Assembly (NCBI GenBank): GCA_001769805.1
Contig: MEPO01000028.1
Span: forward strand, 1 to 64,000
Direction: 5' to 3'
Source: Bdellovibrionales bacterium GWA1_52_35
GTDB lineage: Bacteria > Bdellovibrionota > UBA1018
DNA length: 64,000 bases
Shown: piece after piece, positions 17,712-27,958 of the stretch
Numbering within the stretch: the first letter of the stretch is position 1
How the letters are laid out: every line of letters starts with the position of its first letter
The notes under the pieces: generated by a model
What the model was told of the DNA's origin: nothing
Seen by the model: only the letters and a program-made list of their open reading frames with translations
Databases searched by the model: none
Position numbers and translations under genes: made by a program

Positions 17712-18224
17712 ATGAGGTATGGAATGAAAATCAAGTCACTATCAATAGGGGTTTTGAGTATTGCTGTTCTGCTCGTTTCAGGGGCGGCTTTGAGGGCAGA
17801 GGCCTCTTCTGTTCAGTTGCTCGGGCGCGCATATCAATCCAACTGCACCTACTACACGGCAGGCATCGGAGATTTCCGGATCAGTTACCTCAACGACCAG
17901 GTGGAGCCCGGTTCAAGCATCACCCTCGTCTACGGCTTTAACGATGAATTTCAAGCGAGATGCTGGGTCCATCAGGGCCATGCAGAGATGAAACAAATTA
18001 CCGGCGGTCATTGGCTGGTAGACTTGCTTGATCAGCAGATCGATGCGCGCGGCTCATATTTTTTGAACGAAATTGAATTCGTTTTCCAGATCCACAAGCC
18101 TAATGGTGAAATCTATTACGACAACGGCGGCAAAGCGCCAATGGGATATTACCTGGCATCCATTCCTCAGCGGACCTGCCCCAAGCCCCCGCAGATGGAT
18201 TACATCCCGGTCGATGCTCGCTGA
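17712..18224 (+). CDS. Small exported protein of unknown function
   Basis: The product is 170 residues (or 166 from ATG 17724). A signal peptide (MKIKSLSIGVLSIAVLLVSG) is cleaved near RAEA. The mature part has beta-strand character (DFRISYLNDQVEPGSSITLV) and three Cys (SNCTYY, ARCWVH, RTCPKP). The end has a conserved-looking stretch EFVFQIHKPNGEIYYDNGG, which somewhat resembles carbohydrate-binding beta-sandwich modules. This is only a resemblance. It is transcribed divergently from ssrA. Confidence 0.6.
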   Translation: MRYGMKIKSLSIGVLSIAVLLVSGAALRAEASSVQLLGRAYQSNCTYYTAGIGDFRISYLNDQVEPGSSITLVYGFNDEFQARCWVHQGHAEMKQITGGHWLVDLLDQQIDARGSYFLNEIEFVFQIHKPNGEIYYDNGGKAPMGYYLASIPQRTCPKPPQMDYIPVDAR

Positions 18225-18389
18225 GCTGACTGTCTAATTTTTGTACACCCGCACCTCCTGCCATCACGACATCGGTGCTCAGCTGCTTTAGATCGCTTGT
18301 GCATTGAGGCATAGCTCTTGCTCTATCGAGCCCAATTCAGGTGCTGATCCGATCGGGGCAGTACCCAAATTCATTGACGTTGAGGCAGA

Positions 18390-20264
18390 ATGCGCGGATG
18401 TTGCGGCGGAATCCATAAATTGAAATTCCTATGGCTTGCGGCAGTATTCCTGCTCAGCGGACCTATTCTGGCTTGTGCAAAAAAACACGATGATTCAGCC
18501 AAACTTGCTGCCGCAATTATGAATCTGCGCTCTGGCGCTGTTGTTCAAGCAGTTGAAAATGCTGCCGCAGAGGAGTCCAACTCTGCCATTAAAACCGGGC
18601 CAGAGCATCTCATGTCGGGCCCGGTCGCCGACCCCTGTTTCCAAATTCCAGTTTTGGAAGGATCAGAAATCCCTGCATTGTCAGAAGAAGACGCTCAAAG
18701 AATGCTGCTGGCGTTGAACACCTGTGTGCGGGGACTTTTTGCGCCAAGTAAGCGCATCGCTACCGAGTTCATTCACTACCAGCTCTTCGTCAAGGATCGT
18801 GGCAGGACAGAATTGCGGAACCGCTTCAGTGATTCCGAACTCGAAGACCTGCAAGACCTCGCCGCTGCACGCAGACTGGCACTCATCCAGGCGGAAGCGC
18901 AAACGCTCGCCGCATTTGAATCACGAAGAAAACTGCTCGAGCGCTTTGCAGTCGAAGTGGATCGCTACACCGTGCTTCTCGCATACATGGATTCCGTGCG
19001 GAATCCCAGCGATTCGGAATTTTTTGAAAGCCTGAGCAGGACCCTGAAATTCACCAGTATTCGCTTTCCGAGAGATATTCCTGAGTTTCCGAAGCATCTT
19101 CTCCGACCCTATGCTCTTGAGGCATTGATTGCCGAACCTGGCCGCGATTTTGAGTCACTCCGAGGGACTCAGGAGAATCCATTCAGCCGGACTCAAGCCG
19201 CAGAGCAGTCCCTTGCCGGCATGCCGGAGCAAGTCACGGAAAGGCTCGCAGCGTACCGGAAATGGCGCGACCAGGACAACCCTGCATTACCGCTGTTTAC
19301 GCCCGCCCATGAGCGTGCGGCTCGGGTCGCGTTCATTGATTCAGGATTGGATTTCATAAAATTCCCGGAACTCGGAATATTTCTGGGTCATTCTCATGAT
19401 TTTGCAGACGACGATGAGAACCCCTGGTTGCCGGCCATCAGGCCGGATTTTGCCCATGGTTCGGGAACCATCGCAACTCTCCTTACCGTCGTATCTGCTC
19501 AAAACCCCGAGATTCTAGCTGATCGTAAAATCGAAGTTTCTGTTTGGAAGACCTTGTCCCTCCGGCAACTTTTAGCGGGAGCAGCAAGCGTTGCGACCCC
19601 CTCCTTCGGCTGGGATAATCGGAAAGCCGAGAGCGCGGCTATTGTCACGCAAGGCGAAAGCGATCTCCTCAGCGAGACCGGGGCAAGCCGAATCATTTCG
19701 GTTTCCGAAAGCTTTCGTCTGGCACCCCATCTTAAGCACCTGCCGCAACATTTTATCCGTAGCCTTCCGTGGCTGTGGGTCATGGCGGCGGGAAACGCAG
19801 GCGTGGATCTCGACAATGCGGCAATCCCGAGCTGTCTGAATGATCTATCGGAAGAGGGCAGGGATGATCGTAAAATCATCTGTGTCGGTGCACTCGTCCG
19901 AGACGGAGGCAAGACAAAAATCGCGGGCTATTCCAACTTCGGGGAGCGTGTCGATGTTTATGCTTTTGATTCCTACACCGGTCTTTGTCCGAGCGGCACC
20001 TCCTGTTCCACTCCGGCAGTCACGGCCGCAGTAGCGGTCCTTGCGGCCAAATTCCCAGACCTCTCCCCTGAGCAGCTTAAGGCCAGCATTATAGCCGCCG
20101 CCGATTTGCGGGAGCTAGAAGTGGACCTGTTGCACCAGCATGGGCCCGCGCCGCTGCGAGCGATTCGGGTTTTTGATCCGCTCACTTCTCTGGTGCATGC
20201 CATCGATCATGCGCAGAAGCTATTGCCGGTTCAGAAAACGGGAAAGCGCGATCAGCGGGAATGA
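18390..20264 (+). CDS. Subtilisin-like serine peptidase, probable lipoprotein
   Basis: This 624-residue protein has a lipoprotein-type signal (FLWLAAVFLLSGPILACAKK) with a lipobox ILAC. After about 270 residues that may form a propeptide comes a subtilase domain: Asp317 in VAFIDSGLDF, His356 in FAHGSGT, an oxyanion-hole Asn in MAAGNAG, and Ser540 in GTSCSTPA. All three catalytic residues are present. The insertion between His and Ser is long. It would act in the periplasm or at the cell surface, perhaps with prey or nutrient proteins as substrates (inference). The stop overlaps the convergent cyclase-like gene by 45 bases. TTGACG lies 16 bases before the ATG. Confidence 0.9.
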   Translation: MRGCCGGIHKLKFLWLAAVFLLSGPILACAKKHDDSAKLAAAIMNLRSGAVVQAVENAAAEESNSAIKTGPEHLMSGPVADPCFQIPVLEGSEIPALSEEDAQRMLLALNTCVRGLFAPSKRIATEFIHYQLFVKDRGRTELRNRFSDSELEDLQDLAAARRLALIQAEAQTLAAFESRRKLLERFAVEVDRYTVLLAYMDSVRNPSDSEFFESLSRTLKFTSIRFPRDIPEFPKHLLRPYALEALIAEPGRDFESLRGTQENPFSRTQAAEQSLAGMPEQVTERLAAYRKWRDQDNPALPLFTPAHERAARVAFIDSGLDFIKFPELGIFLGHSHDFADDDENPWLPAIRPDFAHGSGTIATLLTVVSAQNPEILADRKIEVSVWKTLSLRQLLAGAASVATPSFGWDNRKAESAAIVTQGESDLLSETGASRIISVSESFRLAPHLKHLPQHFIRSLPWLWVMAAGNAGVDLDNAAIPSCLNDLSEEGRDDRKIICVGALVRDGGKTKIAGYSNFGERVDVYAFDSYTGLCPSGTSCSTPAVTAAVAVLAAKFPDLSPEQLKASIIAAADLRELEVDLLHQHGPAPLRAIRVFDPLTSLVHAIDHAQKLLPVQKTGKRDQRE

Positions 20265-22115
20265 ATACGGGTAAGCCGGGTAGTTCATGTAAATCAATCC
20301 CGGGTGCCCCGTTCCCACTGTAGAAAGATCCTTCCACTTGCCGTTGATCGCCAGCTGATCGATCAGATAAGAGGAAGCTCGCTCCAGGGCTTCATTACTG
20401 CTTGCATCAACCGCATGGGGATCCGCTTCCATTAAAGCCAGCATCGCCCAGGCAGTCTGTGACGGTGTGCTGGGCCCGCGGCCGAAGTAAGCAGGATCAC
20501 GATAGGAAAGGCTGCTTTCGCCGAATCCGCCATCCCGGTTCTGAATCGTCATGATCCAGGCAACTGCTTTGCGTATCGCTTTGGAACTCGGCAACTCTCC
20601 CGTTTTCCGCAAACCGATGACCGCTGCGCTGGTTCCGTAAATGCGGTTGATTCCCCAGCGGCCTTCCCAGGTTCCTGTTTTCGGTTCCTGGGTTTTAAGT
20701 AAATATTTCTGCGCTTTCCGAACCGTAGTCGAATTTTCGGGGTTCCAGCCGTAAGTACCGAGTGCTTCCAGAATGTGACCGGTCACGTCCGCTGAACTTT
20801 CATCGAAGAGGTCAGCAGAATCCTCGAAGGCGCGCGTGTAGGCCGCCAGAATGAAATTACCATTGTTATCTTTCGAGAACGCGCCCCAGCCACCGTTTTT
20901 ATTCTGCATGGAGCGCAGCCAATGGAGGGCACGTTCAACTGGTTTTTGAAAATCGGGGTAATGAGAGAGGAGAAGCAGGATTTCCGCCGTGTCGTCGGTA
21001 TCCGGTGCGAACTCAAAGTCCTCTCCAAAGGCAAAGCCCCCATTCGGAGATTGCCGACTGATCAGATATTCAGCCGTACTTCGCAGCTCTGAAGCAGGTG
21101 TGCCCGCTTCCAGTGCGGCGATTCCCATGAGAGCCGTGTCCCAATAGCGGCCGTCATCCAAAACACCGAGATACGCGCTTTCGCCGCTCGAAAAGTACAT
21201 TTCATCCACAAAATTGAGTGCGCGTTCTGTGACCAGGTCGATTTGGGAATTTTTGTCTGGAAAAAAAGAAGAATAATGATCGAGCGTCATCAGGGCCAGC
21301 AAAGTCGAAACCGTGTAGGCACCCCAGCTCCCTTTGGGCTGCTGCAGTTCGAGCATGTCTTCGACCAGCCGTGTTTCGCGCGAACGAGGCCGGGGTTGGA
21401 TGATGGGCAGGTTTGTGCTGCTCTCTCCGCTCGTCCAGAGTTCATCGAGGCGATATTTCATACCCAGATCTTTGGAGACCTGCATCTTCCTGAGATAGGC
21501 GATCGGCAAGAGATGGGGGCCGATCCACTGGGCAAAATCATGATCATTCAACGGGAACCAGTTCGAGAAAAGAATGTAGGGGATTTCCGGAATTTCCTCC
21601 CAGGAATAATTATGAAAAAGCGCCAGAAAGGTTTTTGTAAAAAGATTCGCGTTTTGCAAGCCGCCTTGCGAGACAATGTATAGGCGGGCTTTACTGAGAG
21701 CGGGGCTGGCAAGTGGCAGGTCCAATGCTTTCAGTGCCCAGTAATTTATGATCGTGGCATTCAGGTCCTCGGACAAAATGCTGGCATCGCGAACCGCATA
21801 CCAGGATCCGTCTGAAAGCTGGGTTTTTATCAGAAGCTTGCGGAGCTGATTGCGATCGAGCTGGGACTTTCGAATCATACCGCTCGCTGTGAGCCAATCT
21901 TCGATGAGAGAGAATTGGGAAATGTAATGAGTCCCCAGATAAGACGGCAAATTCCAGAAGGTTTTCCCATCGGCTTGTGCTTTGCGTAAAATCATGACGT
22001 TAGCACGTGCTTTTGAAATCGAGTTTCGAACCAACTCCGGCCTGAGGTCGGCCACAGCCTGCTGAGAGGCCGCAAAGAGGAAAGCCGTTAAAAAGAGTGA
22101 GGAAAACAGGCGCAT
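20220..22115 (-). CDS. Exported squalene-hopene cyclase-like class II terpenoid cyclase
   Basis: The 631-residue protein belongs to the squalene-hopene/oxidosqualene cyclase fold. It has repeated QW-type motifs (QLSDGSW, QQPKGSW, QSPNGGF, MQNKNGGW, TQEPKTGTW, IQNRDGGF). The class II catalytic motif DXDD is present as DTDD (residues 372-375), close in position to that of hopene synthase. Unlike typical family members, it begins with a clear signal peptide (MRLFSSLFLTAFLFAASQQA, cleavage after AVA). It may act in the periplasm, or be a fold relative with a new substrate. No squalene synthase or other hopanoid gene is in the window. Confidence 0.8.
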   Translation of the reverse strand: MRLFSSLFLTAFLFAASQQAVADLRPELVRNSISKARANVMILRKAQADGKTFWNLPSYLGTHYISQFSLIEDWLTASGMIRKSQLDRNQLRKLLIKTQLSDGSWYAVRDASILSEDLNATIINYWALKALDLPLASPALSKARLYIVSQGGLQNANLFTKTFLALFHNYSWEEIPEIPYILFSNWFPLNDHDFAQWIGPHLLPIAYLRKMQVSKDLGMKYRLDELWTSGESSTNLPIIQPRPRSRETRLVEDMLELQQPKGSWGAYTVSTLLALMTLDHYSSFFPDKNSQIDLVTERALNFVDEMYFSSGESAYLGVLDDGRYWDTALMGIAALEAGTPASELRSTAEYLISRQSPNGGFAFGEDFEFAPDTDDTAEILLLLSHYPDFQKPVERALHWLRSMQNKNGGWGAFSKDNNGNFILAAYTRAFEDSADLFDESSADVTGHILEALGTYGWNPENSTTVRKAQKYLLKTQEPKTGTWEGRWGINRIYGTSAAVIGLRKTGELPSSKAIRKAVAWIMTIQNRDGGFGESSLSYRDPAYFGRGPSTPSQTAWAMLALMEADPHAVDASSNEALERASSYLIDQLAINGKWKDLSTVGTGHPGLIYMNYPAYPYSFPLIALSRFLNRQ

Positions 22116-22134
22116 CCGGGAAACAAATAATAAA

Positions 22135-22150
22135 TAACGCGCCCAGTCAA
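22135..22150 (-). promoter_or_regulatory. Putative upstream element TTGAC-N5-GCGTKA
   Basis: Read on the minus strand the sequence is TTGACTGGGCGCGTTA, starting 35 bases before the cyclase ATG at 22115. It matches elements at 5084 and 6708 in 12 of 16 positions shared by all three. AT-rich DNA (TTATTTATTATTTG) follows. Confidence 0.3.
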
Positions 22151-22215
22151 TTATTTTAATTTGTTTGTGATATTAATGGGATAGTCTTGTCTGGTGCTTA
22201 TGTAAAAACAGTGTC

Positions 22216-23226
22216 TTACTGAGCCAGCTTGCGAACGGCGGTACCGGCAACGGTGAGACGGTACTGGCTCGGGAGCTGAAGCGTGGTCAGCTGTGCCGAA
22301 AAATTGAGAATTCCAATAGCCTGTTTGTAATAGGCTTTGTATCTCAACTCCCGCTGCAGGGCTTCGAGCGTTTCTTGATATTCGGCAGAACCTTGTGCTT
22401 CAACCAGGGTGGTCCGTAGCGCCGCTGAGGCGGTCAGTACATCTATGACGCAAAACCCGTCGACCTCCGGGAGCGTGTCCCCGGTCGTGATAGGCAGTCC
22501 TTCGGCGGGGTGCTTGGAGCCGGTGCGAAAGGTGATGTTTTGCTTTTCGTCGGCAGCTGCGGCCATTTTTTCGTCGGTTGAGGTCAGGGTGGCTTCTGTC
22601 GAAAAAACCTCGTCCGCCGGTGCGAGCCTGAGAACCGCATTCGTATCTCGCAGGGCCTGAACCAGTAATACTCCTGCAAACTCGCTGATTCTCGGTATCA
22701 AAATGTGATTGCCGTCAAATTGGGTCTCCAGATCCACTTTGGAAATCCCCATCTTCTCACGAGAAAGAATGTCGCCAAGTTTGTCTTTTTCGTCGGCATT
22801 GAGTTCACCGGTAATCAAGAGACTGAAAGGAAAAGCGGCGGGTACACCTTCTTTGACATTGGAGAGTTGCTCAGAATATTCGCGGATCGTATTGATCACG
22901 TCTGAATTCAGGCTGCGATCGGCTACTGGAGGGGTGGGGGCGAGTTCAGGTGGTGCAACGAGAATTGCAGAATTGTCCAGAACCCGCGAGGCCTCCTGGA
23001 ATCCACTGCTTTCAATGGGGGCAAAATCCTCCAGGTCCTCGGCAGAGGGCTGAGTCAGACTATTAGAAGACGTATCATTTGTTAACGAAGAGGCTGAAGG
23101 GGCAGAAAGCCGTTGTTTAGAGAGATCCGAGATGGAAGTCAGGTCGCGCGTATCCGTTTGACCTTCGGGCCGATCTGGACTGGCTTCCGCGGCCGGAGTT
23201 TCTGGAAAATCCTCTTCGTCGTTCAA
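22216..23226 (-). CDS. Unknown protein encoded directly downstream of secA
   Basis: The frame runs upstream into secA (to 23361), but that part is a shadow of the SecA C-terminus. TTG 23226, one base after the secA stop, is the most economical start and gives about 336 residues; the start is uncertain. The first 130 residues are acidic, Ser/Thr/Pro-rich and probably disordered. A folded part follows (FSLLITGELNADEKDKLGDI, LIPRISEFAGVLLVQALRD). No membrane helix or known family is seen. Adjacency to secA suggests co-transcription but proves no role in export. Confidence 0.6.
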   Translation of the reverse strand: MNDEEDFPETPAAEASPDRPEGQTDTRDLTSISDLSKQRLSAPSASSLTNDTSSNSLTQPSAEDLEDFAPIESSGFQEASRVLDNSAILVAPPELAPTPPVADRSLNSDVINTIREYSEQLSNVKEGVPAAFPFSLLITGELNADEKDKLGDILSREKMGISKVDLETQFDGNHILIPRISEFAGVLLVQALRDTNAVLRLAPADEVFSTEATLTSTDEKMAAAADEKQNITFRTGSKHPAEGLPITTGDTLPEVDGFCVIDVLTASAALRTTLVEAQGSAEYQETLEALQRELRYKAYYKQAIGILNFSAQLTTLQLPSQYRLTVAGTAVRKLAQ

Positions 23227-23227
23227 C

Positions 23228-26053
23228 TCAGACCCCGTGACATTTTTTATATTTTTTGCCGCTGCCACAAGGACAGGGATCGTTTCGTCCGGCTTTCGCC
23301 ACATTGCTTGCGCTGACCGGTGCTGCACTTGAGGCAGCTCCCTGGTTTCCCATCGGTCCACGTCCCATCGTCATCTGTTTGGGCGCGCGCATGTTGGGCA
23401 TGAGCATCGGCTGGGGTGCTCGAACCGGTGTTGCTTCAGGAGCTTTTGGTTTCGCGGCCGTCGGAACCAGTTCGCCATCCGCCGTCAGATTATACTGAAT
23501 ATTGGCTTCCTGTTCTTCATATTCCTGGGCTTCCTCTTCGAGAAGTTCAGAGGGAGCCACCTGGACTGCAAAGAGCTTGCGAATCACGTCTCCGGTGATC
23601 TGGTTCATCATCATGGAGAAGAAGCGGAATGCCTGTTTCTTGTACTCGATCAAAGGATCTTTCTGTCCATAACCCTGCAGGCCGATGCCTTCGCGCAGGT
23701 GATCCATCGCCAGCAGGTGGTCTTTCCAGAGCTGATCGATCGTGCTGAGCAGAATGATGCGCTCCAGTTGGCGCATATTATCCAAACCCAGCTGCTCTTC
23801 CTTCAAACGATAAGCGGCTTCCGCATGGTTGTGGATGAGCTTGAACAAACCCTCGTCATTGAAAGGATCAATATCCTTTTCTTCAATCTGGGCCGGGATC
23901 TGGAACGTGACGCGAATCGCATCATTCAATTCCTTGGCGTCCAGTCCTCGGTGGCCGTCCGTCCGTTTGAGTTTGCCACCGGGAAAAAAATCGTTGGCGA
24001 TTGCTTTGGCAAGCTCGTCAACCATGGAGAAGACCATTACGCGCAGTTCTCCGCGCGAAAGGACTTCCTTGCGCCAGGCGTAAACGACTTTGCGCTGTTG
24101 ATTCATTACATCGTCATACTCGAGCAGATGTTTGCGAATATCGTAATTGTGACCTTCGACTTTGCGTTGCGCGTTCTCGATCGCCTTGGAAATCCATTTA
24201 TGCTCGATCGGCATGTCCTCTTCCATGAAGCGCGCGATATTGACGCTTCCGAAGATGCGCATGAGATCGTCATCCAAAGACAGGTAAAACCGGCTCTCAC
24301 CCGGGTCGCCCTGGCGTCCGGCGCGGCCACGGAGCTGGTTGTCAATGCGGCGGGATTCGTGCCTTTCGGTGCCGAGAATGAAAAGTCCTCCGGCGGCGCA
24401 GACTTCCTCGCGCTCCTTCGCGCATTTTTCTTTCCACTTGGCCATGGCTGCAGTGAGTGCCTTTTCGTATTCGGCTTTTTCTTCCGGTGAGGCATCCGAC
24501 TTGATCGCGCCGGCCTCGGCCTTGGCGAGCGATTCCGGATTCCCACCCAGCAGGATATCGGTACCGCGACCGGCCATGTTGGTGGCAATCGTCACGGAGC
24601 CCTTGCGGCCGGCTTGCGCGACGATTTCGGCTTCGCGTTCATGTTGTTTGGCATTCAGAACGTGATGTTTAATGCCTTCGCGTTTCAAAATGCCTGAGAT
24701 TCTTTCTGATTTCTCGACCGAAACGGTACCAACCAGAACGGGCTGTCCTTTTTCGACAATGGTCCGGAGATCGGTCAGTATTGATTTCAGTTTGCTGGCT
24801 TCGGATTTGTAAATGACATCGGCCTGATCTTTTCGGATCATGTTTCTGTGGGTCGGGATCACGCTGACATCCAGTTTGTAAATCTGTCTGAACTCAGTGG
24901 CTTCCGTATCGGCCGTACCGGTCATTCCGGAGAGCTTGTTGTACATGCGGAAATAATTCTGGAAAGTGATGGTGGCGAGCGTCTGGTTCTCGTTCTCGAT
25001 ATTGACGCCTTCTTTGGCTTCGATTGCCTGGTGCAAGCCATCGGACCAGCGACGACCCGGCATCAGACGGCCGGTGAACTCGTCGACGATCATGACTTCG
25101 CCTTCTTTTACAACGTAATCGACGTCTCTCTTGAAAAGGACATGGGCGCGCAAAGCCTGATTCGTGTGATGCAGGACTTCAATGTTGGAAGGGTCATAAA
25201 GATTGGCGATACCCAACCTTTTTTCCATTCGCTCCACGCCGGCTTCGGTCAGGGAGGCGGTTTTGGATTTTTCGTCGATAGTGTAGTCGATTTCCTTTGT
25301 TAATCCTCCATCTGCGAGAATGTGGCGGTCGAGTTTGTAATAAAGGTCCGTCGAATCCTCCGTGGGGCCGCTGATGATCAAGGGGGTTCGGGCTTCATCG
25401 ATCAGGATGGAGTCGACTTCGTCGACAATGGCAAAATTCAGTTCGCGTTGAACATAGTCTTCCAACCGGAATTTCATGTTGTCGCGCAGATAGTCAAAGC
25501 CGAACTCATTGTTCGTGCCGTAGGTAATGTCGCAGCCGTAATTCTGCTGGCGCTGAACATCAGTCAGACCGTGAACAATGACACCCGTTGAAAGTCCGAG
25601 AAAATTATGGATCTGTCCCATCCACTGCGAGTCACGTCGGGCCAGATAATCGTTGACGGTAATGACGTGGACTCCTTTACCGGTCAGGCCGTTCAAATAG
25701 CAGGGCAGAGTTGCGACCAGGGTTTTTCCTTCACCGGTACGCATTTCGGCAATACGGCCGCGGTGGAGCGTGACACCGCCGATGAGCTGTTCATCATAGT
25801 GGCGTTGCCCAATCGTTCGCAGAGACGCTTCGCGAACGACAGCAAAGGATTCCGGGAGTAGAGCGTCGAGCGGCTCTCCCCGTTCCAGACGTTGTTTGAA
25901 TTCCGCGGTTTTGGCCCGAAGCTGGTCATTGCTCAGGGCCTTGATGGCGGCTTCAAATTCGTTGGTCCGTACGACCAAGGGTCTGATGGATTTGAGCTCG
26001 CGCTCATTCTGGGTGCCGAAAATCTTTTTCGCAATATTTTGAAAGGGTTGCAT
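23228..26053 (-). CDS. secA: Protein translocase ATPase SecA
   Basis: SecA is the motor that drives unfolded preproteins through SecYEG. The protein is 941 residues from ATG 26053 ([21 protein letters not shown], the normal N-terminus); a longer frame from GTG 26092 overlaps the preceding gene. Walker A is MRTGEGKT, the DEAD-like box is in [13 protein letters not shown], and motifs [10 protein letters not shown] and [11 protein letters not shown] are present. The C-terminus has a linker rich in Pro and Met and then the zinc-binding [13 protein letters not shown], which binds SecB and phospholipid. The gene is complete and of normal length. It lies in a minus-strand run after the PP2C and M23 genes. 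Confidence 0.98.
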   Translation of the reverse strand: MQPFQNIAKKIFGTQNERELKSIRPLVVRTNEFEAAIKALSNDQLRAKTAEFKQRLERGEPLDALLPESFAVVREASLRTIGQRHYDEQLIGGVTLHRGRIAEMRTGEGKTLVATLPCYLNGLTGKGVHVITVNDYLARRDSQWMGQIHNFLGLSTGVIVHGLTDVQRQQNYGCDITYGTNNEFGFDYLRDNMKFRLEDYVQRELNFAIVDEVDSILIDEARTPLIISGPTEDSTDLYYKLDRHILADGGLTKEIDYTIDEKSKTASLTEAGVERMEKRLGIANLYDPSNIEVLHHTNQALRAHVLFKRDVDYVVKEGEVMIVDEFTGRLMPGRRWSDGLHQAIEAKEGVNIENENQTLATITFQNYFRMYNKLSGMTGTADTEATEFRQIYKLDVSVIPTHRNMIRKDQADVIYKSEASKLKSILTDLRTIVEKGQPVLVGTVSVEKSERISGILKREGIKHHVLNAKQHEREAEIVAQAGRKGSVTIATNMAGRGTDILLGGNPESLAKAEAGAIKSDASPEEKAEYEKALTAAMAKWKEKCAKEREEVCAAGGLFILGTERHESRRIDNQLRGRAGRQGDPGESRFYLSLDDDLMRIFGSVNIARFMEEDMPIEHKWISKAIENAQRKVEGHNYDIRKHLLEYDDVMNQQRKVVYAWRKEVLSRGELRVMVFSMVDELAKAIANDFFPGGKLKRTDGHRGLDAKELNDAIRVTFQIPAQIEEKDIDPFNDEGLFKLIHNHAEAAYRLKEEQLGLDNMRQLERIILLSTIDQLWKDHLLAMDHLREGIGLQGYGQKDPLIEYKKQAFRFFSMMMNQITGDVIRKLFAVQVAPSELLEEEAQEYEEQEANIQYNLTADGELVPTAAKPKAPEATPVRAPQPMLMPNMRAPKQMTMGRGPMGNQGAASSAAPVSASNVAKAGRNDPCPCGSGKKYKKCHGV

Positions 26054-26091
26054 AACTTTTGACACTTTAACCAGAGCCGGGACTGGTGTCA

Positions 26092-27072
26092 CTAATTTTC
26101 AAGAATATAGGACAGGGGGTCGACCGGCCAGCCCCGGACGCGGACTTCATAATGAAGGTGGGGGCCGGTGGAGCGCCCGGTATTGCCCAGGAGCGCAATT
26201 TGTTCGCCGCGCCGTACCTTTTGGCCCTTGGTGACGAGCAGTTTGCTGTTATGTCCATACCAGGTTTCCACGCCATAACCGTGATCGAGGATCAGCGTTT
26301 GGCCATAGCCTGCTTTCGCGTCTGAAAAAAGCACAATACCGTCGGCAGGCGCGCGGACCATGGTACCCGGATGATTGGCAATATCGAGACCTTCATGCAT
26401 CTTGATCTTGCCGCCGTAGGGCGATCGTCTGATTCCGAAGCCGGAAGTAAAGTAGCCGACCGCCGGCTTGCGGGTGGGGAGGGCGGCGAGAAACGCTTTC
26501 TGATCAGCCAAAAGTTCGTAAAGGTCCTGCAGAACCTGCTCGGTCATAAGGGATTCGTGATTCAAAAGCGAAAAATGGCTGTCGAGCTGCTCGGCTTCCT
26601 TCCTGAGAATTTCCTCCTCCGGATCGCCGGTCACGAGTGCGAATTCGCCAGAGCCCCCTGCTTCGGATGAAGCCGCCGCAGGTGCCGGTACTGTCAAGCC
26701 GATGTTGGTGGCTGCATCGGGAATTTTCTCATTCAATGTCTGCAAGAGGGTCCCGCGGTCCTCGATGTTCGTTATGACCTTGAGGCGAGTGGCGAAAGTC
26801 TTGACCCGTTCCATCGTGCTTTCAATGGTAGTCATTTTGTTTTTAAAGACTTGGACCTGCTGGCGTAGTCGGCGGTTTTCAAGCTTGAGCTGTTTGTTTT
26901 CACCGATCTGGCTCATGACGAACCAGTAATCAAAGAGCATGATAATGCCGACCAGGGTGATCAGCGAGAGCGCGATCGCGGCACCCTTCAGGATCCAACC
27001 CGGAACGACGATCTTGCGAACCTGGGAGGTCTTTTCCGGAACGATCAGGAGGGTGTAAAATCTATTGGCCAT
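26092..27072 (-). CDS. M23-family (LytM-like) peptidase with membrane anchor and coiled coil
   Basis: The 326-residue protein has a short cytoplasmic N-terminus and one membrane helix (about 27-48: [20 protein letters not shown]). A periplasmic coiled coil ([20 protein letters not shown]) leads to a C-terminal M23 domain. The zinc ligands are His226 and Asp230 in HEGLDIANH and His307 in GPHLHYE, with WYGH also present, so it should be active or an EnvC/NlpD-type activator. It would cut or regulate cell-wall peptide cross-links. It lies between PP2C and secA, 2 bases after the former. The end [11 protein letters not shown] matches the degenerate relative at 16267. Confidence 0.9.
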   Translation of the reverse strand: MANRFYTLLIVPEKTSQVRKIVVPGWILKGAAIALSLITLVGIIMLFDYWFVMSQIGENKQLKLENRRLRQQVQVFKNKMTTIESTMERVKTFATRLKVITNIEDRGTLLQTLNEKIPDAATNIGLTVPAPAAASSEAGGSGEFALVTGDPEEEILRKEAEQLDSHFSLLNHESLMTEQVLQDLYELLADQKAFLAALPTRKPAVGYFTSGFGIRRSPYGGKIKMHEGLDIANHPGTMVRAPADGIVLFSDAKAGYGQTLILDHGYGVETWYGHNSKLLVTKGQKVRRGEQIALLGNTGRSTGPHLHYEVRVRGWPVDPLSYILEN

Positions 27073-27074
27073 AT

Positions 27075-27812
27075 TCAGCTTACCTTGACGATGACGGCTG
27101 TAACATTATCATCGCCGCCATTTTCATTCGCGCGACGAATGAGCTCCTCGACAGCCTGCTTCGGATCATTATCCTCTATGGCGCTTTTATGCACAATTTG
27201 TAAAATCACCTCGTCGGTTACCAGTCCCGAAAGCCCGTCCGAACACAGAAGCAGGGCGTCGCCAGGTTTGACTTCCAATTCGTAGACTTCAACATCAATT
27301 GCCGGCTCAAATCCTACCGAGCGGGTAATCACGTTCTTCATGCGATCAAATTTGGCCTGTTCACGGGTGATCAGGCCGGCACGGATTTTTTCTTGAACCA
27401 GAGAATGGTCCCGGGTCGCCTGCCAGAGCGAATTGTTTACAATGTAATAGCAGCGGCTATCACCGACATGTCCGATCGTCAGCATGTTGTTCTGGAACAG
27501 AAGAGCAGTGGTGGTTGTTCCCATGCCCTCCAGTTCGGCATCTTCCGCGGCTTTTTTGAAAATAGTCGTATTTGCCGTGCGAATGGCTTCGACAATGACT
27601 GCCCGTGGGTTCCAGGTTTCCATCCGCAGTGCCTCGGCCACAACTTCAGGAACAACTTGTGCGACAATCGCGCTGGCGGTTTCACCGCCGCGATGTCCGC
27701 CCATGCCATCAGCAACGAGGAATAAACCGAGTTCAGGTACAACACTGAAGTTGTCCTGATTCTTGGAGCGCCTCTGACCAATATTTGTCGCGGACCCGAT
27801 ATTAAATTGCAT
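27075..27812 (-). CDS. PP2C-family serine/threonine protein phosphatase
   Basis: The 245-residue protein is a complete bacterial PP2C (Stp/PrpC-like). Metal-binding motifs are visible: RSKNQDNF, LFLVADGMGGHRGGE, IGHVGDSRCYYI, LLCSDGLSGLV and GGDDNVTAVIV. It dephosphorylates Ser/Thr proteins, usually opposing Hanks-type kinases; no such kinase is in the window, although prkA starts divergently 245 bases away. Its ATG follows a possible TTGACT-N17-TTTAAA promoter so closely that the mRNA could be nearly leaderless. It is the first gene of a run with M23, secA and the unknown. Confidence 0.93.
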   Translation of the reverse strand: MQFNIGSATNIGQRRSKNQDNFSVVPELGLFLVADGMGGHRGGETASAIVAQVVPEVVAEALRMETWNPRAVIVEAIRTANTTIFKKAAEDAELEGMGTTTTALLFQNNMLTIGHVGDSRCYYIVNNSLWQATRDHSLVQEKIRAGLITREQAKFDRMKNVITRSVGFEPAIDVEVYELEVKPGDALLLCSDGLSGLVTDEVILQIVHKSAIEDNDPKQAVEELIRRANENGGDDNVTAVIVKVS

Positions 27813-27817
27813 GCGAT

Positions 27818-27846
27818 TTTAAACGTTCTCCTAGATAATGAGTCAA
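27818..27846 (-). promoter_or_regulatory. Possible sigma-70-like promoter for the PP2C-secA run
   Basis: On the minus strand TTGACT is followed after 17 bases by TTTAAA, 5 bases before the PP2C ATG. If used, transcription would start at or just inside the start codon, giving a leaderless message. No ribosome-binding site stands at a normal distance. Confidence 0.3.
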
Positions 27847-27958
27847 GTTTACGAAAAGTTCCATCATATTAAGCCCGAGCGATTGCTTCGTCTGACCGGT
27901 ACACTCGGTTATCCAATTTGGTTGAGCCGGACGAGTGTAGAACTTTACGACAGGGTTC

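Noticed and set aside
23699-24490. 263-codon plus-strand frame inside secA
   Set aside because: Shadow of secA; the composition follows the SecA codons and no domain is visible.
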